Shown here piece by piece: positions 48,780-61,191 of a DNA stretch of 64,000 nucleotides (positions within the stretch are counted from its first letter, which is position 1; each line of letters begins with the position of its first letter). The DNA comes from Cyprinodon diabolis (Eukaryota; Chordata; Actinopteri; Cyprinodontiformes; Cyprinodontidae). The notes beneath the pieces were generated by a model. It did not search any database. It was not told where the DNA came from and saw only the letters and a program-made list of their open reading frames with translations. The position numbers and the translations under genes are program-made. The DNA lies in NCBI GenBank assembly GCA_030533445.1, contig JARPUW010000553.1, forward strand, positions 930,001-994,000, given 5' to 3'.

Positions 48780-50255
48780 AGCCTTGAGCTTCTGGAACCT
48801 TGAGCTGCTGGTGCTTCTGGAACCTTGAGCTTCTGGAACCTTGAGCTGCTGGTGCATCTGGAACCTTGAGCATCTGGAGCCTTGAGCTTCTGGAACCTTG
48901 AGCTGCTGGAGCCTTGAGCTGCTGGTGCTTCTGGAACTTTGATCTGCTGGAACCTTGAGCAACTGCAGCCTTGAGCTGCTGGTGCTTCTGGAACATTGAG
49001 CTGCTGGAACCTTGAGCTTCTGGAACCTCTAGCTTCTGGAGCCTTGAGCTGCTGTAACCCTGAGCTGCTGGAACCTTGAGCTGCTGGTGCTGCTGGAACC
49101 TTGAGCTGCTGGAACCTTGAGCTGCTGGTGCTTCTTGAACCTTCAGCTGCTGGAACCTTGAGCTGTTGGAACCTTGAGCTGCTGGTGCTTCTGGAACCTT
49201 GAGCATCTGGAGCCTTGAGCTTCTGGAAGCTTGAGCTGCTGGTGCTTCTGGAACCTTGAGCTGCTGGAGCCTTGAGCTGCTGGAACTTTGAGCTGCTGGA
49301 GCCTTGAGCTGCTGGAACCTTGAGCTGCTGGTGCTTCTGGAACCTTGAGCTGCTGGAACCTTGAGCTGCTGGTGCTTCTGGAACCTTGAGCTGCTGGAAC
49401 CTTGAGCTGCTGGAACCTTGAGCTGCTGGTGCTTCTGGAACCTTGAACATCTGGAGCCTTGAGCTTCTGGAACCTTGAGCTGCTGGAGCCTTAAGCTGCT
49501 GGTGCTGCTGGAACCTTGAGCTGCTGGAACCTTGAGCTGCTGGTGCTTCTGGAACCTTGAGCTGCTGGAACCTTGAGCTGCTGGTGCTTCTGGAACCTTG
49601 AGCATCTGGAGCCTTGAGCTTCTGGAACCTTGAGCTGCTGGTGCTTCTGGAACATTGAGCTGCTGGAACCTTGAGCTGCTGGTGCTTCTGGAACCTTGAG
49701 CATCTGGAGCCTTGAGCTGCTGGAACCTTGAGCTGCTGGTGCTTCTGGAACCTTGAGCTGTTGGAACCTTGAGCTGCTGGTGCTTCTGGAACCTTGAGCT
49801 GCTGGAACCTTGAGCTGCTGGTGGTTCTGGAACCTTGAACATCTGGAGCCTATATCTTCTGGAACCTTGAGCTGCTGGAGCCTTGAGCTGAAGGTGCTTC
49901 TGGAACCTTGAGCTGCTGGAACTTTGAGCTGCTGGAACCTTGAGCTGCTGGAACCTTGAGCTGCTGGAACTTTGAGCATCTGGAGCCTTGAGCTGCTGGA
50001 CCCTTGAGCTTCTGGAACCTTGAGCTGCTGGTGCATCTGGAACCTTGAGCATCTGGAACCTTGAGCTGCTGGAACCTTGAGCTGCTGGAACCTTGAGTTG
50101 CTGGTGCTTCTGGAACCTTGAGCATCTGGAGCCTTGAGCTTCTGGAACCTTGAGCTGCTGGTGCTTCTGGAACCTTGAGCATCTGGAGCCTTGAGCTTCT
50201 GGAACCTTGATCTGCTGGAACCTTGAGCTGCTGGTGCTTCTGGAACCTTGAGCAT
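48780..50255 (+). repeat. 44,430-bp-offset segment, right copy
   Basis: This is a further copy of 4350-5825, placed immediately after the end of the 43.3-48.7 kb duplicon. The 5-kb region of the ancestral array therefore appears twice in succession here. Confidence 0.8.
48957..49894 (+). repeat. Module K-P, copy 5
   Basis: GAGCAACTGCAG is at 48957 and GAGCTGAAGG at 49885. The marker at 49849 is changed to CCTATAT, a private variant. The 892-bp form matches copy 1 at a 44,430-bp offset. Confidence 0.85.
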
Positions 50256-50769
50256 CTGGAACCTTGAGCTGCTTGAACCTTGAGCTGCTGGAACCTTGAG
50301 CTGCTGGAACCTTGAGCTGCTGGAACCTTGAGCTGCTGGTGCTTCTGGAACCTTGAGCTGCTGGTGCTTCTGGAACCTTGAGCATCTGGAGCCTTGAGCT
50401 TCTGGAACCTTGAGCTGCTGGTGCTTCTGGAACCTTGAGCTGCTGGAACCTTGAGCTGCTGGTGCTTCAGGAACCTTGAGCATCTGGAGCCTTGAGCTTC
50501 TGGAACCTTGAGCTGCTGGTGCTTCTGGAACCTTGAGCTGCTGGAGCCTTGAGCTGCTGGAACCTTGAGCTGCTGGTGCTTCTGGAACCTTGAGCTGCTG
50601 GAACCTTGAGCTGCTGGTGGTTCTGGAACCTTGAGCATCTGGAGCCTATAGCTTCTGGAACCTTGAGCTGCTGGAGCCTTGAGCTGCTGGTGCATCTGGA
50701 ACCTTGAGATGCTGGAACATTGAGCTGCTGGAACCTTGAGCTGCTGGAACTTTGAGCATCTGGAGCCTT

Positions 50770-50784
50770 GAGCTCTGGAGCCTT
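50770..50784 (+). repeat. 15-bp frame-breaking unit, copy 3
   Basis: Same 15-bp unit. It sits 125 bp after CCTATAG (50645), the same distance as in copy 1 (11261 to 11386). Confidence 0.9.
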
Positions 50785-51806
50785 GAGCTGCTGGACCCTT
50801 GAGCTTCTGGAACCTTGAGCTGCTGGTGCATCTGGAACCTTGAGCATCTGGAACCTTGAGCTGCTGGAACCTTGAGCTGCTGGTGCTTCTGGAACCTTGA
50901 GCATCTGGAGCCTTGAGCTTCTGGAACCTTGAGCTGCTGGTGCTTCTGGAACCTTGAGCTGCTGGAACCTTGAGCTGCTGGTGCTTCTGGAACCTTGAGC
51001 ATCTGGAGCCTATAGCTTCTGGAACCTTGAGCTGCTGGAACCTTGAGCTGCTGGTGCTTCTGGAACCTTGAGCTGCTGGAACCTTGAGCTGCTGGTGCTT
51101 CTGGAACCTTGAGCATCTGGAGCCTTGAGCTTCTGGAACCTTGAGCTGCTGGAACCTTGAGCTGCTGGTGCTTCTGGAACCTTGAGCATGTGGAGCCTTG
51201 AGCTACTGGAACCTTGAGCTGCTGGTGCTTCTGGAACCTTGAGCATGTGGAGCCTTGAGCTACTGGAACCTTGAGCTGCTGGTGCTTCTGGAACCTTGAG
51301 CATCTGGAGCCTTGAGCTTCTGGAACCTTGAGCTGCTGGTGCTTCTGGAACCTTGAGCATCTGGAGCCTTGAGCTTCTGGAACCTTGATCTGCTGGAACC
51401 TTGAGCTGCTGGTGCTTCTGGAACCTTGAGCATCTGGAACCTTGAGCTGCTGGAACCTTGAGCTGCTGGAACCTTGAGCTGCTGGAACCTTGAGCTGCTG
51501 GTGCTTCTGGAACCTTGAGCTGCTGGTGCTTCTGGAACCTTGAGCATCTGGAGCCTTGAGCTTCTGGAACCTTGAGCTGCTGGTGCTTCTGGAACCTTGA
51601 GCTGCTGGAACCTTGAGCTGCTGGTGCTTCAGGAACCTTGAGCATCTGGAGCCTTGAGCTTCTGGAACCTTGAGCTGCTGGTGCTTCTGGAACCTTGAGC
51701 TGCTGGAGCCTTGAGCTGCTGGAACCTTGAGCTGCTGGTGCTTCTGGAACCTTGAGCTGCTGGAACCTTGAGCTGCTGGTGGTTCTGGAACCTTGAGCAT
51801 CTGGAG

Positions 51807-54800
51807 CCTATAGCTTCTGGAACCTTGAGCTGCTGGAGCCTTGAGCTGCTGGTGCATCTGGAACCTTGAGATGCTGGAACCTTGAGCTGCTGGAACCTTG
51901 AGCTGCTGGAACTTTGAGCATCTGGAGCCTTGAGCTCTGGAGCCTTGAGCTGCTGGACCCTTGAGCTGCTGGAACCTTGAGCTGCTGGAACTTTGAGCAT
52001 CTGGAACCTTGAGCATCTGGAACCTTGAGCTGCTGGAACCTTGAGCTGCTGGTGCTTCTGGAACCTTGAGCATCTGGAGCCTTGAGCTTCTGGAACCTTG
52101 AGCTGCTGGTGCTTCTGGAACCTTGAGCTGCTGGAACCTTGAGCTGCTGGTGCTTCTGGAACCTTGAGCATCTGGAGCCTTGAGCTTCTGGAACCTTGAG
52201 CTGCTGGAACCTTGAGCTGCTGGTGCTTCTGGAACCTTGAGCATGTGGAGCCTTGAGCTACTGGAACCTTGAGCTGCTGGTGCTTCTGGAACCTTGAGCT
52301 GCTGGAACCTTGAGCTGCTGGTGCTTCAGGAACCTTGAGAATCTGGAGCCTTGAGCTTCTGGAACCCTGGGCTGCTGGAGCCTTGAGCTGCTGGCGCTTC
52401 TGGAACCTTGAGCTGCTGGATCCTTGAGCTGCTGGAACCTTGAGCTGCTGGTGCTTCTGGAACCTTGAGCTGCTGGAACCTTGAGCTGCTGGTGCTACTG
52501 GAACCTTGAGCTGCTGGAACCTTGAGCTGCTGGTGGTTCTGGAACCTTGAGCATCTGGAGCCTTGAGCTTCTGGAACCTTGAGCTGCTGGAGCCTTGAGC
52601 TGCTGGTGCTTCTGGAACCTTGAGCTGCTGGAACCTTGAGCTGCTGGAACCTTGAGCTGCTGGAACATTGAGCTGCTGGAACTTTGAGCATCTGGAGCCT
52701 TGAGCATCTGGAGCCTTGAGCTGCTGGAACCTTGAGCTTCTGGAACCTTGAGCTGCTGGTGCATCTGGAACCTTGAGCATCTGGAGCCTTGAGCTTCTGG
52801 AACCTTGAGCTGCTGGAGCCTTGAGCTGCTGGTGCTTCTGGAACTTTGAGCTGCTGGAACCTTGAGCTGCTGGAACCTTGAGCTGCTGGTGCTTCTGGAA
52901 CCTTGAGCTGCTGGAACCTTGAGCTGCTGGTGCTTCTGGAACCTTGAGCATCTGGAGCCTTGAGCTTCTGGAACCTTGAGCTGCTGGTGCTTCTGGAACC
53001 TTGAGCTGCTGGAACCTTGAGCTGCTGGAACCTTTAGCTGCTGGAACCTTGAGCTGCTGGTGCTTCTGGAACCTTGAGCATCTGGAGCCTTGAGCTTCTG
53101 GAACCTTGAGCTGCTGGAACCTTGAGCTGCTGGTGCTTCTGGAACCTTGAGCTTCTGGAGCCTTGAGCTTCTGGAACCTTGAGCTGCTGGTGCTTCTGGA
53201 ACCTTGAGCTGCTGGAACCTTGAGCTGCTGGTGCTTCTGGAACCTTGAGCTGCTGGAACCTTGAGCTGCTGGTGCTTCTGGAACCTTGAGCATCTGGAGC
53301 CTTGAGCTTCTGGAACCTTGAGCTGCTGGAACCTTGAGCTGCTGAAGCATTGAGCTGCTGGTGCTTCTGGAACCTTGAGCTTCTGGAACCTTGAGCTGCT
53401 GGTGCATCTGGAACCTTGAGCATCAGGAGCCTTGAGCTTCTGGAACCTTGAGCTGCTGGTGCTTCTGGAACCTTGAGCTGCTGGAACCTTGAGCTGCTGG
53501 TGCTTCTGGAACCTTGAGCATCTGGAGCCTTGAGCTTCTGGAACCTTGAGCTGCTGGAACCTTGAGCTGCTGGTGCTTCTGGAACCTTGAGCATGTGGAG
53601 CCTTGAGCTACTGGAACCTTGAGCTTCTGGAACCTTGAGCTGCTGGTGCTTCTGGAACCTTGAGCTGCTGGAACCTTGAGCTGCTGGTGCTTCTGGAACC
53701 TTGAGCATCTGGAGCCTTGAGCTTCTGGAACCTTGAGCTGCTGGAACCTTGAGCTGCTGGTGCTTCTGGAACCTTGAGCATGTGGAGCCTTGAGCTACTG
53801 GAACCTTGAGCTGCTGGTGCTTCTGGAACCTTGAGCTGCTGGAACCTTGAGCTGCTGGTGCTTCAGGAACCTTGAGAATCTGGAGCCTTGAGCTTCTGGA
53901 ACCCTGGGCTGCTGGAGCCTTGAGCTGCTGGCGCTTCTGGAACCTTTAGCTGCTGGAACCTTGAGCTGCTGGAACTTTGAGCTGCTGGTGCTTCTGGAAC
54001 CTTGAGCTGCTGGAACCTTGAGCTGCTGGTGCTTCTGGAACCTTGAGCTGCTGGAACCTTGAGCTGCTGGTGGTTCTGGAACCTTGAGCATCTGGAGCCT
54101 TGAGCTTCTGGAACCTTGAGCTGCTGGAGCCTTGAGCTGCTGGTGCTTCTGGAACCTTGAGCTGCTGGAACCTTGAGCTGCTGGAACCTTGAGCTGCTGG
54201 AACATTGAGCTGCTGGAACTTTGAGCATCTGGAGCCTTGAGCATCTGGAGCCTTGAGCTGCTGGAACCTTGAGCTTCTGGAACCTTGAGCTGCTGGTGCA
54301 TCTGGAACCTTGAGCATCTGGAGCCTTGAGCTTCTGGAACCTTGAGCTGCTGGAGCCTTGAGCTGCTGGTGCTTCTGGAACTTTGAGCTGCTGGAACCTT
54401 GAGCTGCTGGAACCTTGAGCTGCTGGTGCTTCTGGAACCTTGAGCTGCTGGAACCTTGAGCTGCTGGTGCTTCTGGAACCTTGAGCATCTGGAGCCTTGA
54501 GCTTCTGGAACCTTGAGCTGCTGGTGCTTCTGGAACCTTGAGCTGCTGGAACCTTGAGCTGCTGGAACCTTTAGCTGCTGGAACCTTGAGCTGCTGGTGC
54601 TTCTGGAACCTTGAGCATCTGGAGCCTTGAGCTTCTGGAACCTTGAGCTGCTGGAACCTTGAGCTGCTGGTGCTTCTGGAACCTTGAGCTTCTGGAGCCT
54701 TGAGCTTCTGGAACCTTGAGCTGCTGGTGCTTCTGGAACCTTGAGCTGCTGGAACCTTGAGCTGCTGGTGCTTCTGGAACCTTGAGCTGCTGGAACCTTG

Positions 54801-54960
54801 AGCTGCTGGAACCTTGAGCTGCTGGTGCTTCTGGAACCTTGAGCATCTGGAGCCTTGAGCTTCTGGAACCTTGAGCTGCTGGAACCTTGAGCTGCTGAAG
54901 CATTGAGCTGCTGGTGCTTCTGGAACCTTGAGCTTCTGGAACCTTGAGCTGCTGGTGCAT
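51807..54960 (+). repeat. Block F, copy 3 (truncated)
   Basis: It carries CCTATAG at 51807, the 15-bp unit at 51932 and GAGCATCAGG at 53418. It is cut off at the 54,960 junction of the 9,385-bp duplication before reaching a GAGCGGCTGG module. Confidence 0.8.
51932..51946 (+). repeat. 15-bp frame-breaking unit, copy 4
   Basis: Same 15-bp unit, 125 bp after CCTATAG at 51807. Confidence 0.9.
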
Positions 54961-55157
54961 CTGGAACCTTGAGCATCTGGAGCCTTGAGCTTCTGGAACC
55001 TTGAGCTGCTGGTGCTTCTGGAACCTTGAGCTTCTGGAACCTTGAGCTGCTGGTGCATCTGGAACCTTGAGCATCTGGAGCCTTGAGCTTCTGGAACCTT
55101 GAGCTGCTGGAGCCTTGAGCTGCTGGTGCTTCTGGAACTTTGATCTGCTGGAACCTT

Positions 55158-56079
55158 GAGCAACTGCAGCCTTGAGCTGCTGGTGCTTCTGGAACATTGA
55201 GCTGCTGGAACCTTGAGCTTCTGGAACCTCTAGCTTCTGGAGCCTTGAGCTGCTGTAACCCTGAGCTGCTGGAACCTTGAGCTGCTGGTGCTGCTGGAAC
55301 CTTGAGCTGCTGGAACCTTGAGCTGCTGGTGCTTCTTGAACCTTCAGCTGCTGGAACCTTGAGCTGCTGGAACCTTGAGCTGCTGGTGCTTCTGGAACCT
55401 TGAGCATCTGGAGCCTTGAGCTTCTGGAACCTTGAGCTGCTGGTGCTTCTGGAACCTTGAGCTGCTGGAGCCTTGAGCTGCTGGAACTTTGAGCTGCTGG
55501 AGCCTTGAGCTGCTGGAACCTTGAGCTGCTGGTGCTTCTGGAACCTTGAGCTGCTGGAACCTTGAGCTGCTGGTGCTTCTGGAACCTTGAGCTGCTGGAA
55601 CCTTGAGCTGCTGGTGCTTCTGGAACCTTGAACATCTGGAGCCTTGAGCTTCTGGAACCTTGAGCTGCTGGAGCCTTAAGCTGCTGGTGCTGCTGGAACC
55701 TTGAGCTGCTGGAACCTTGAGCTGCTGGTGCTTCTGGAACCTTGAGCTGCTGGAACCTTGAGCTGCTGGTGCTTCTGGAACCTTGAGCATCTGGAGCCTT
55801 GAGCTTCTGGAACCTTGAGCTGCTGGTGCTTCTGGAACCTTGAGCTGCTGGAACCTTGAGCTGCTGGTGCTTCTGGAACCTTGAGCATCTGAAGCCTTGA
55901 GCTGCTGGAACCTTGAGCTGCTGGTGCTTCTGGAACCTTGAGCTGTTGGAACCTTGAGCTGCTGGTGCTTCTGGAACCTTGAGCTGCTGGAACCTTGAGC
56001 TGCTGGTGGTTCTGGAACCTTGAACATCTGGAGCCTATAGCTTCTGGAACCTTGAGCTGCTGGAGCCTTGAGCTGAAGG
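55158..56079 (+). repeat. Module K-P, copy 6
   Basis: GAGCAACTGCAG is at 55158, CCTATAG at 56034 and GAGCTGAAGG at 56070 (876-bp form). It is the 9,385-bp partner of copy 4. Confidence 0.85.
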
Positions 56080-58341
56080 TGCTTCTGGAACCTTGAGCTG
56101 CTGGAACTTTGAGCTGCTGGAACCTTGAGCTGCTGGAACCTTGAGCTGCTGGAACTTTGAGCATCTGGAGCCTTGAGCTGCTGGACCCTTGAGCTTCTGG
56201 AACCTTGAGCTGCTGGTGCATCTGGAACCTTGAGCATCTGGAACCTTGAGCTGCTGGAACCTTGAGCTGCTGGAACCTTGAGTTGCTGGTGCTTCTGGAA
56301 CCTTGAGCATCTGGAGCCTTGAGCTTCTGGAACCTTGAGCTGCTGGTGCTTCTGGAACCTTGAGCATCTGGAGCCTTGAGCTTCTGGAACCTTGATCTGC
56401 TGGAACCTTGAGCTGCTGGTGCTTCTGGAACCTTGAGCATGTGGATCCTTGAGCTACTGGAACCTTGAGCTGCTGGTGCTTCTGGAACCTTGAGCTGCTG
56501 GAACCTTGAGCTGCTGGAACCTTGAGCTGCTGGTGCTTCTGGAACCTTGAGAATCTGGAGCCTTGAGCTTCTGAAACCTTAGGCTGCTGGAGCCTTGAGC
56601 TGCTGGCGCTTCTGGAACCTTGAGCTGCTGGAACCTTGAGCTGCTGGAACCTTGAGCTGCTGGTGCTTCTGGAACCTTGAGCTGCTGGAACCTTGAGCTG
56701 CTGGTGCTTCTGGAACCTTGAGCTGCTGGAACCTTGAGCTGCTGGTGGTTCTGGAACCTTGAGCATCTGGAGCCTTGAGCTTCTGGAACCTTGAGCTGCT
56801 GGAGCCTTGAGCTGCTGGTGCTTCTGGAACCTTGAGCTGCTGGAACCTTGAGCTGCTGGAACATTGAGCTGCTGGAACTTTGAGCATCTGGAGCCTTGAG
56901 CTTCTGGAGCCTTGAGCTGCTGGAACCTTGAGCTTCTGGAACCTTGAGCTGCTGGTGCATCTGGAACCTTGAGCATCTGGAGCCTTGAGCATCTGGAACC
57001 TTGAGCTGCTGGAGCCTTGAGCTGCTGGTGCTTCTGGAACTTTGAGCTGCTGGAACCTTGAGCTGCTGCAGCCTTGAGCTGCTGGTGCTTCTGGAACATT
57101 GAGCTGCTGGAACCTTGAGCTTCTGGAACCTCTAGCTTCTGGAGCCTTGAGCTGCTGTAACCCTGAGCTGCTGGAACCTTGAGCTGCTGGTGCTTCTGGA
57201 ACCTTGAGCTGCTGGAACCTTGAGCTGCTGGAACCTTGAGCTGCTGGAACATTGAGCTGCTGGAACTTTGAGCATCTGGAGCCTTGAGCATCTGGAGCCT
57301 TGAGCTGCTGGAACCTTGAGCTTCTGGAACCTTGAGCTGCTGGTGCATCTGGAACCTTGAGCATCTGGAACCTTGAGCATGTGGATCCTTGAGCTACTGG
57401 AACCTTGAGCTGCTGGTGCTTCTGGAACCTTGAGCTGCTGGAGCCTTGAGCTTCTGGAACCTTGAGCTGCTGGTGCTTCTGGAACCTTGAGCATCTGGAG
57501 CCTTGAGCTTCTGGAACCTTGATCTGCTGGAACCTTGAGCTGCTGGTGCTTCTGGAACCTTGAGCATGTGGATCCTTGAGCTACTGGAACCTTGAGCTGC
57601 TGGTGCTTCTGGAACCTTGAGCTGCTGGAACCTTGAGCTGCTGGTGCTTCTGGAACCTTGAGAATCTGGAGCCTTGAGCTTCTGAAACCTTGGGCTGCTG
57701 GAGCCTTGAGCTGCTGGCGCTTCTGGAACCTTGAGCTGCTGGAACCTTGAGCTGCTGGAACCTTGAGCTGCTGGTGCTTCTGGAACCTTGAGCTACTGGA
57801 ACCTTGAGCTGCTGGTGCTTCTGGAACCTTGAGCTGCTGGAACCTTGAGCTGCTGGTGGTTCTGGAACCTTGAGCATCTGGAGCCTTGAGCTTCTGGAAC
57901 CTTGAGCTGCTGGAGCCTTGAGCTGCTGGTGCTTCTGGAACCTTGAGCTGCTGGAACCTTGAGCTGCTGGAACATTGAGCTGCTGGAACTTTGAGCATCT
58001 GGAGCCTTGAGCTTCTGGAGCCTTGAGCTGCTGGAACCTTGAGCTTCTGGAACCTTGAGCTGCTGGTGCATCTGGAACCTTGAGCATCTGGAGCCTTGAG
58101 CTTCTGGAACCTTGAGCTGCTGGAACCTTGAGCTGCTGGTGCTTCTGGAACCTTGAGCATCTGGAGCCTTGAGCTTCTGGAACCTTGAGCTGCTGGTGCT
58201 TCTGGAACCTTGAGCTTCTGGAACCTTGAGCTGCTGGTGCATCTGGAACCTTGAGCATCTGGAGCCTTGAGCTTCTGGAACCTTGAGCTGCTGGAGCCTT
58301 GAGCTGCTGGTGCTTCTGGAACTTTGATCTGCTGGAACCTT

Positions 58342-59279
58342 GAGCAACTGCAGCCTTGAGCTGCTGGTGCTTCTGGAACATTGAGCTGCTGGAACCTTGA
58401 GCTTCTGGAACCTCTAGCTTCTGGAGCCTTGAGCTGCTGTAACCCTGAGCTGCTGGAACCTTGAGCTGCTGGTGCTGCTGGAACCTTGAGCTGCTGGAAC
58501 CTTGAGCTGCTGGTGCTTCTTGAACCTTCAGCTGCTGGAACCTTGAGCTGTTGGAACCTTGAGCTGCTGGTGCTTCTGGAACCTTGAGCATCTGGAGCCT
58601 TGAGCTTCTGGAAGCTTGAGCTGCTGGTGCTTCTGGAACCTTGAGCTGCTGGAGCCTTGAGCTGCTGGAACTTTGAGCTGCTGGAGCCTTGAGCTGCTGG
58701 AACCTTGAGCTGCTGGTGCTTCTGGAACCTTGAGCTGCTGGAACCTTGAGCTGCTGGTGCTTCTGGAACCTTGAGCTGCTGGAACCTTGAGCTGCTGGAA
58801 CCTTGAGCTGCTGGTGCTTCTGGAACCTTGAACATCTGGAGCCTTGAGCTTCTGGAACCTTGAGCTGCTGGAGCCTTAAGCTGCTGGTGCTGCTGGAACC
58901 TTGAGCTGCTGGAACCTTGAGCTGCTGGTGCTTCTGGAACCTTGAGCTGCTGGAACCTTGAGCTGCTGGTGCTTCTGGAACCTTGAGCATCTGGAGCCTT
59001 GAGCTTCTGGAACCTTGAGCTGCTGGTGCTTCTGGAACATTGAGCTGCTGGAACCTTGAGCTGCTGGTGCTTCTGGAACCTTGAGCATCTGGAGCCTTGA
59101 GCTGCTGGAACCTTGAGCTGCTGGTGCTTCTGGAACCTTGAGCTGTTGGAACCTTGAGCTGCTGGTGCTTCTGGAACCTTGAGCTGCTGGAACCTTGAGC
59201 TGCTGGTGGTTCTGGAACCTTGAACATCTGGAGCCTATAGCTTCTGGAACCTTGAGCTGCTGGAGCCTTGAGCTGAAGG
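58342..59279 (+). repeat. Module K-P, copy 7
   Basis: GAGCAACTGCAG is at 58342, CCTATAG at 59234 and GAGCTGAAGG at 59270 (892-bp form). It is the 9,385-bp partner of copy 5 but keeps CCTATAG, so the CCTATAT change in copy 5 arose after this duplication or was corrected here. Confidence 0.85.
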
Positions 59280-60154
59280 TGCTTCTGGAACCTTGAGCTG
59301 CTGGAACTTTGAGCTGCTGGAACCTTGAGCTGCTGGAACCTTGAGCTGCTGGAACTTTGAGCATCTGGAGCCTTGAGCTGCTGGACCCTTGAGCTTCTGG
59401 AACCTTGAGCTGCTGGTGCATCTGGAACCTTGAGCATCTGGAACCTTGAGCTGCTGGAACCTTGAGCTGCTGGAACCTTGAGTTGCTGGTGCTTCTGGAA
59501 CCTTGAGCATCTGGAGCCTTGAGCTTCTGGAACCTTGAGCTGCTGGTGCTTCTGGAACCTTGAGCATCTGGAGCCTTGAGCTTCTGGAACCTTGATCTGC
59601 TGGAACCTTGAGCTGCTGGTGCTTCTGGAACCTTGAGCATCTGGAACCTTGAGCTGCTGGAACCTTGAGCTGCTGGAACCTTGAGCTGCTGGAACCTTGA
59701 GCTGCTGGAACCTTGAGCTGCTGGTGCTTCTGGAACCTTGAGCTGCTGGTGCTTCTGGAACCTTGAGCATCTGGAGCCTTGAGCTTCTGGAACCTTGAGC
59801 TGCTGGTGCTTCTGGAACCTTGAGCTGCTGGAACCTTGAGCTGCTGGTGCTTCAGGAACCTTGAGCATCTGGAGCCTTGAGCTTCTGGAACCTTGAGCTG
59901 CTGGTGCTTCTGGAACCTTGAGCTGCTGGAGCCTTGAGCTGCTGGAACCTTGAGCTGCTGGTGCTTCTGGAACCTTGAGCTGCTGGAACCTTGAGCTGCT
60001 GGTGGTTCTGGAACCTTGAGCATCTGGAGCCTATAGCTTCTGGAACCTTGAGCTGCTGGAGCCTTGAGCTGCTGGTGCATCTGGAACCTTGAGATGCTGG
60101 AACCTTGAGCTGCTGGAACCTTGAGCTGCTGGAACTTTGAGCATCTGGAGCCTT

Positions 60155-60169
60155 GAGCTCTGGAGCCTT
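60155..60169 (+). repeat. 15-bp frame-breaking unit, copy 5
   Basis: Same 15-bp unit, 9,385 bp from copy 3. Confidence 0.9.
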
Positions 60170-61191
60170 GAGCTGCTGGACCCTTGAGCTTCTGGAACCT
60201 TGAGCTGCTGGTGCATCTGGAACCTTGAGCATCTGGAACCTTGAGCTGCTGGAACCTTGAGCTGCTGGTGCTTCTGGAACCTTGAGCATCTGGAGCCTTG
60301 AGCTTCTGGAACCTTGAGCTGCTGGTGCTTCTGGAACCTTGAGCTGCTGGAACCTTGAGCTGCTGGTGCTTCTGGAACCTTGAGCATCTGGAGCCTATAG
60401 CTTCTGGAACCTTGAGCTGCTGGAACCTTGAGCTGCTGGTGCTTCTGGAACCTTGAGCTGCTGGAACCTTGAGCTGCTGGTGCTTCTGGAACCTTGAGCA
60501 TCTGGAGCCTTGAGCTTCTGGAACCTTGAGCTGCTGGAACCTTGAGCTGCTGGTGCTTCTGGAACCTTGAGCATGTGGAGCCTTGAGCTACTGGAACCTT
60601 GAGCTGCTGGTGCTTCTGGAACCTTGAGCATGTGGAGCCTTGAGCTACTGGAACCTTGAGCTGCTGGTGCTTCTGGAACCTTGAGCATCTGGAGCCTTGA
60701 GCTTCTGGAACCTTGAGCTGCTGGTGCTTCTGGAACCTTGAGCATCTGGAGCCTTGAGCTTCTGGAACCTTGATCTGCTGGAACCTTGAGCTGCTGGTGC
60801 TTCTGGAACCTTGAGCATCTGGAACCTTGAGCTGCTGGAACCTTGAGCTGCTGGAACCTTGAGCTGCTGGAACCTTGAGCTGCTGGTGCTTCTGGAACCT
60901 TGAGCTGCTGGTGCTTCTGGAACCTTGAGCATCTGGAGCCTTGAGCTTCTGGAACCTTGAGCTGCTGGTGCTTCTGGAACCTTGAGCTGCTGGAACCTTG
61001 AGCTGCTGGTGCTTCAGGAACCTTGAGCATCTGGAGCCTTGAGCTTCTGGAACCTTGAGCTGCTGGTGCTTCTGGAACCTTGAGCTGCTGGAGCCTTGAG
61101 CTGCTGGAACCTTGAGCTGCTGGTGCTTCTGGAACCTTGAGCTGCTGGAACCTTGAGCTGCTGGTGGTTCTGGAACCTTGAGCATCTGGAG

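Larger units (their letters stand above)
45576..54960 (+). repeat. 9,385-bp tandem duplication, left copy
   Basis: Markers at 45773, 46649, 46685, 48957, 49849, 50645, 50770, 51009, 51807 and 51932 each have a partner exactly 9,385 bp to the right. From about 52.0 kb the offset is 9,378. The left boundary is sharp: similarity begins at CTGGAACCTTGAGCATCTGG (45576/54961), preceded by GGTGCTT here and GGTGCAT at the other site. Confidence 0.88.
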
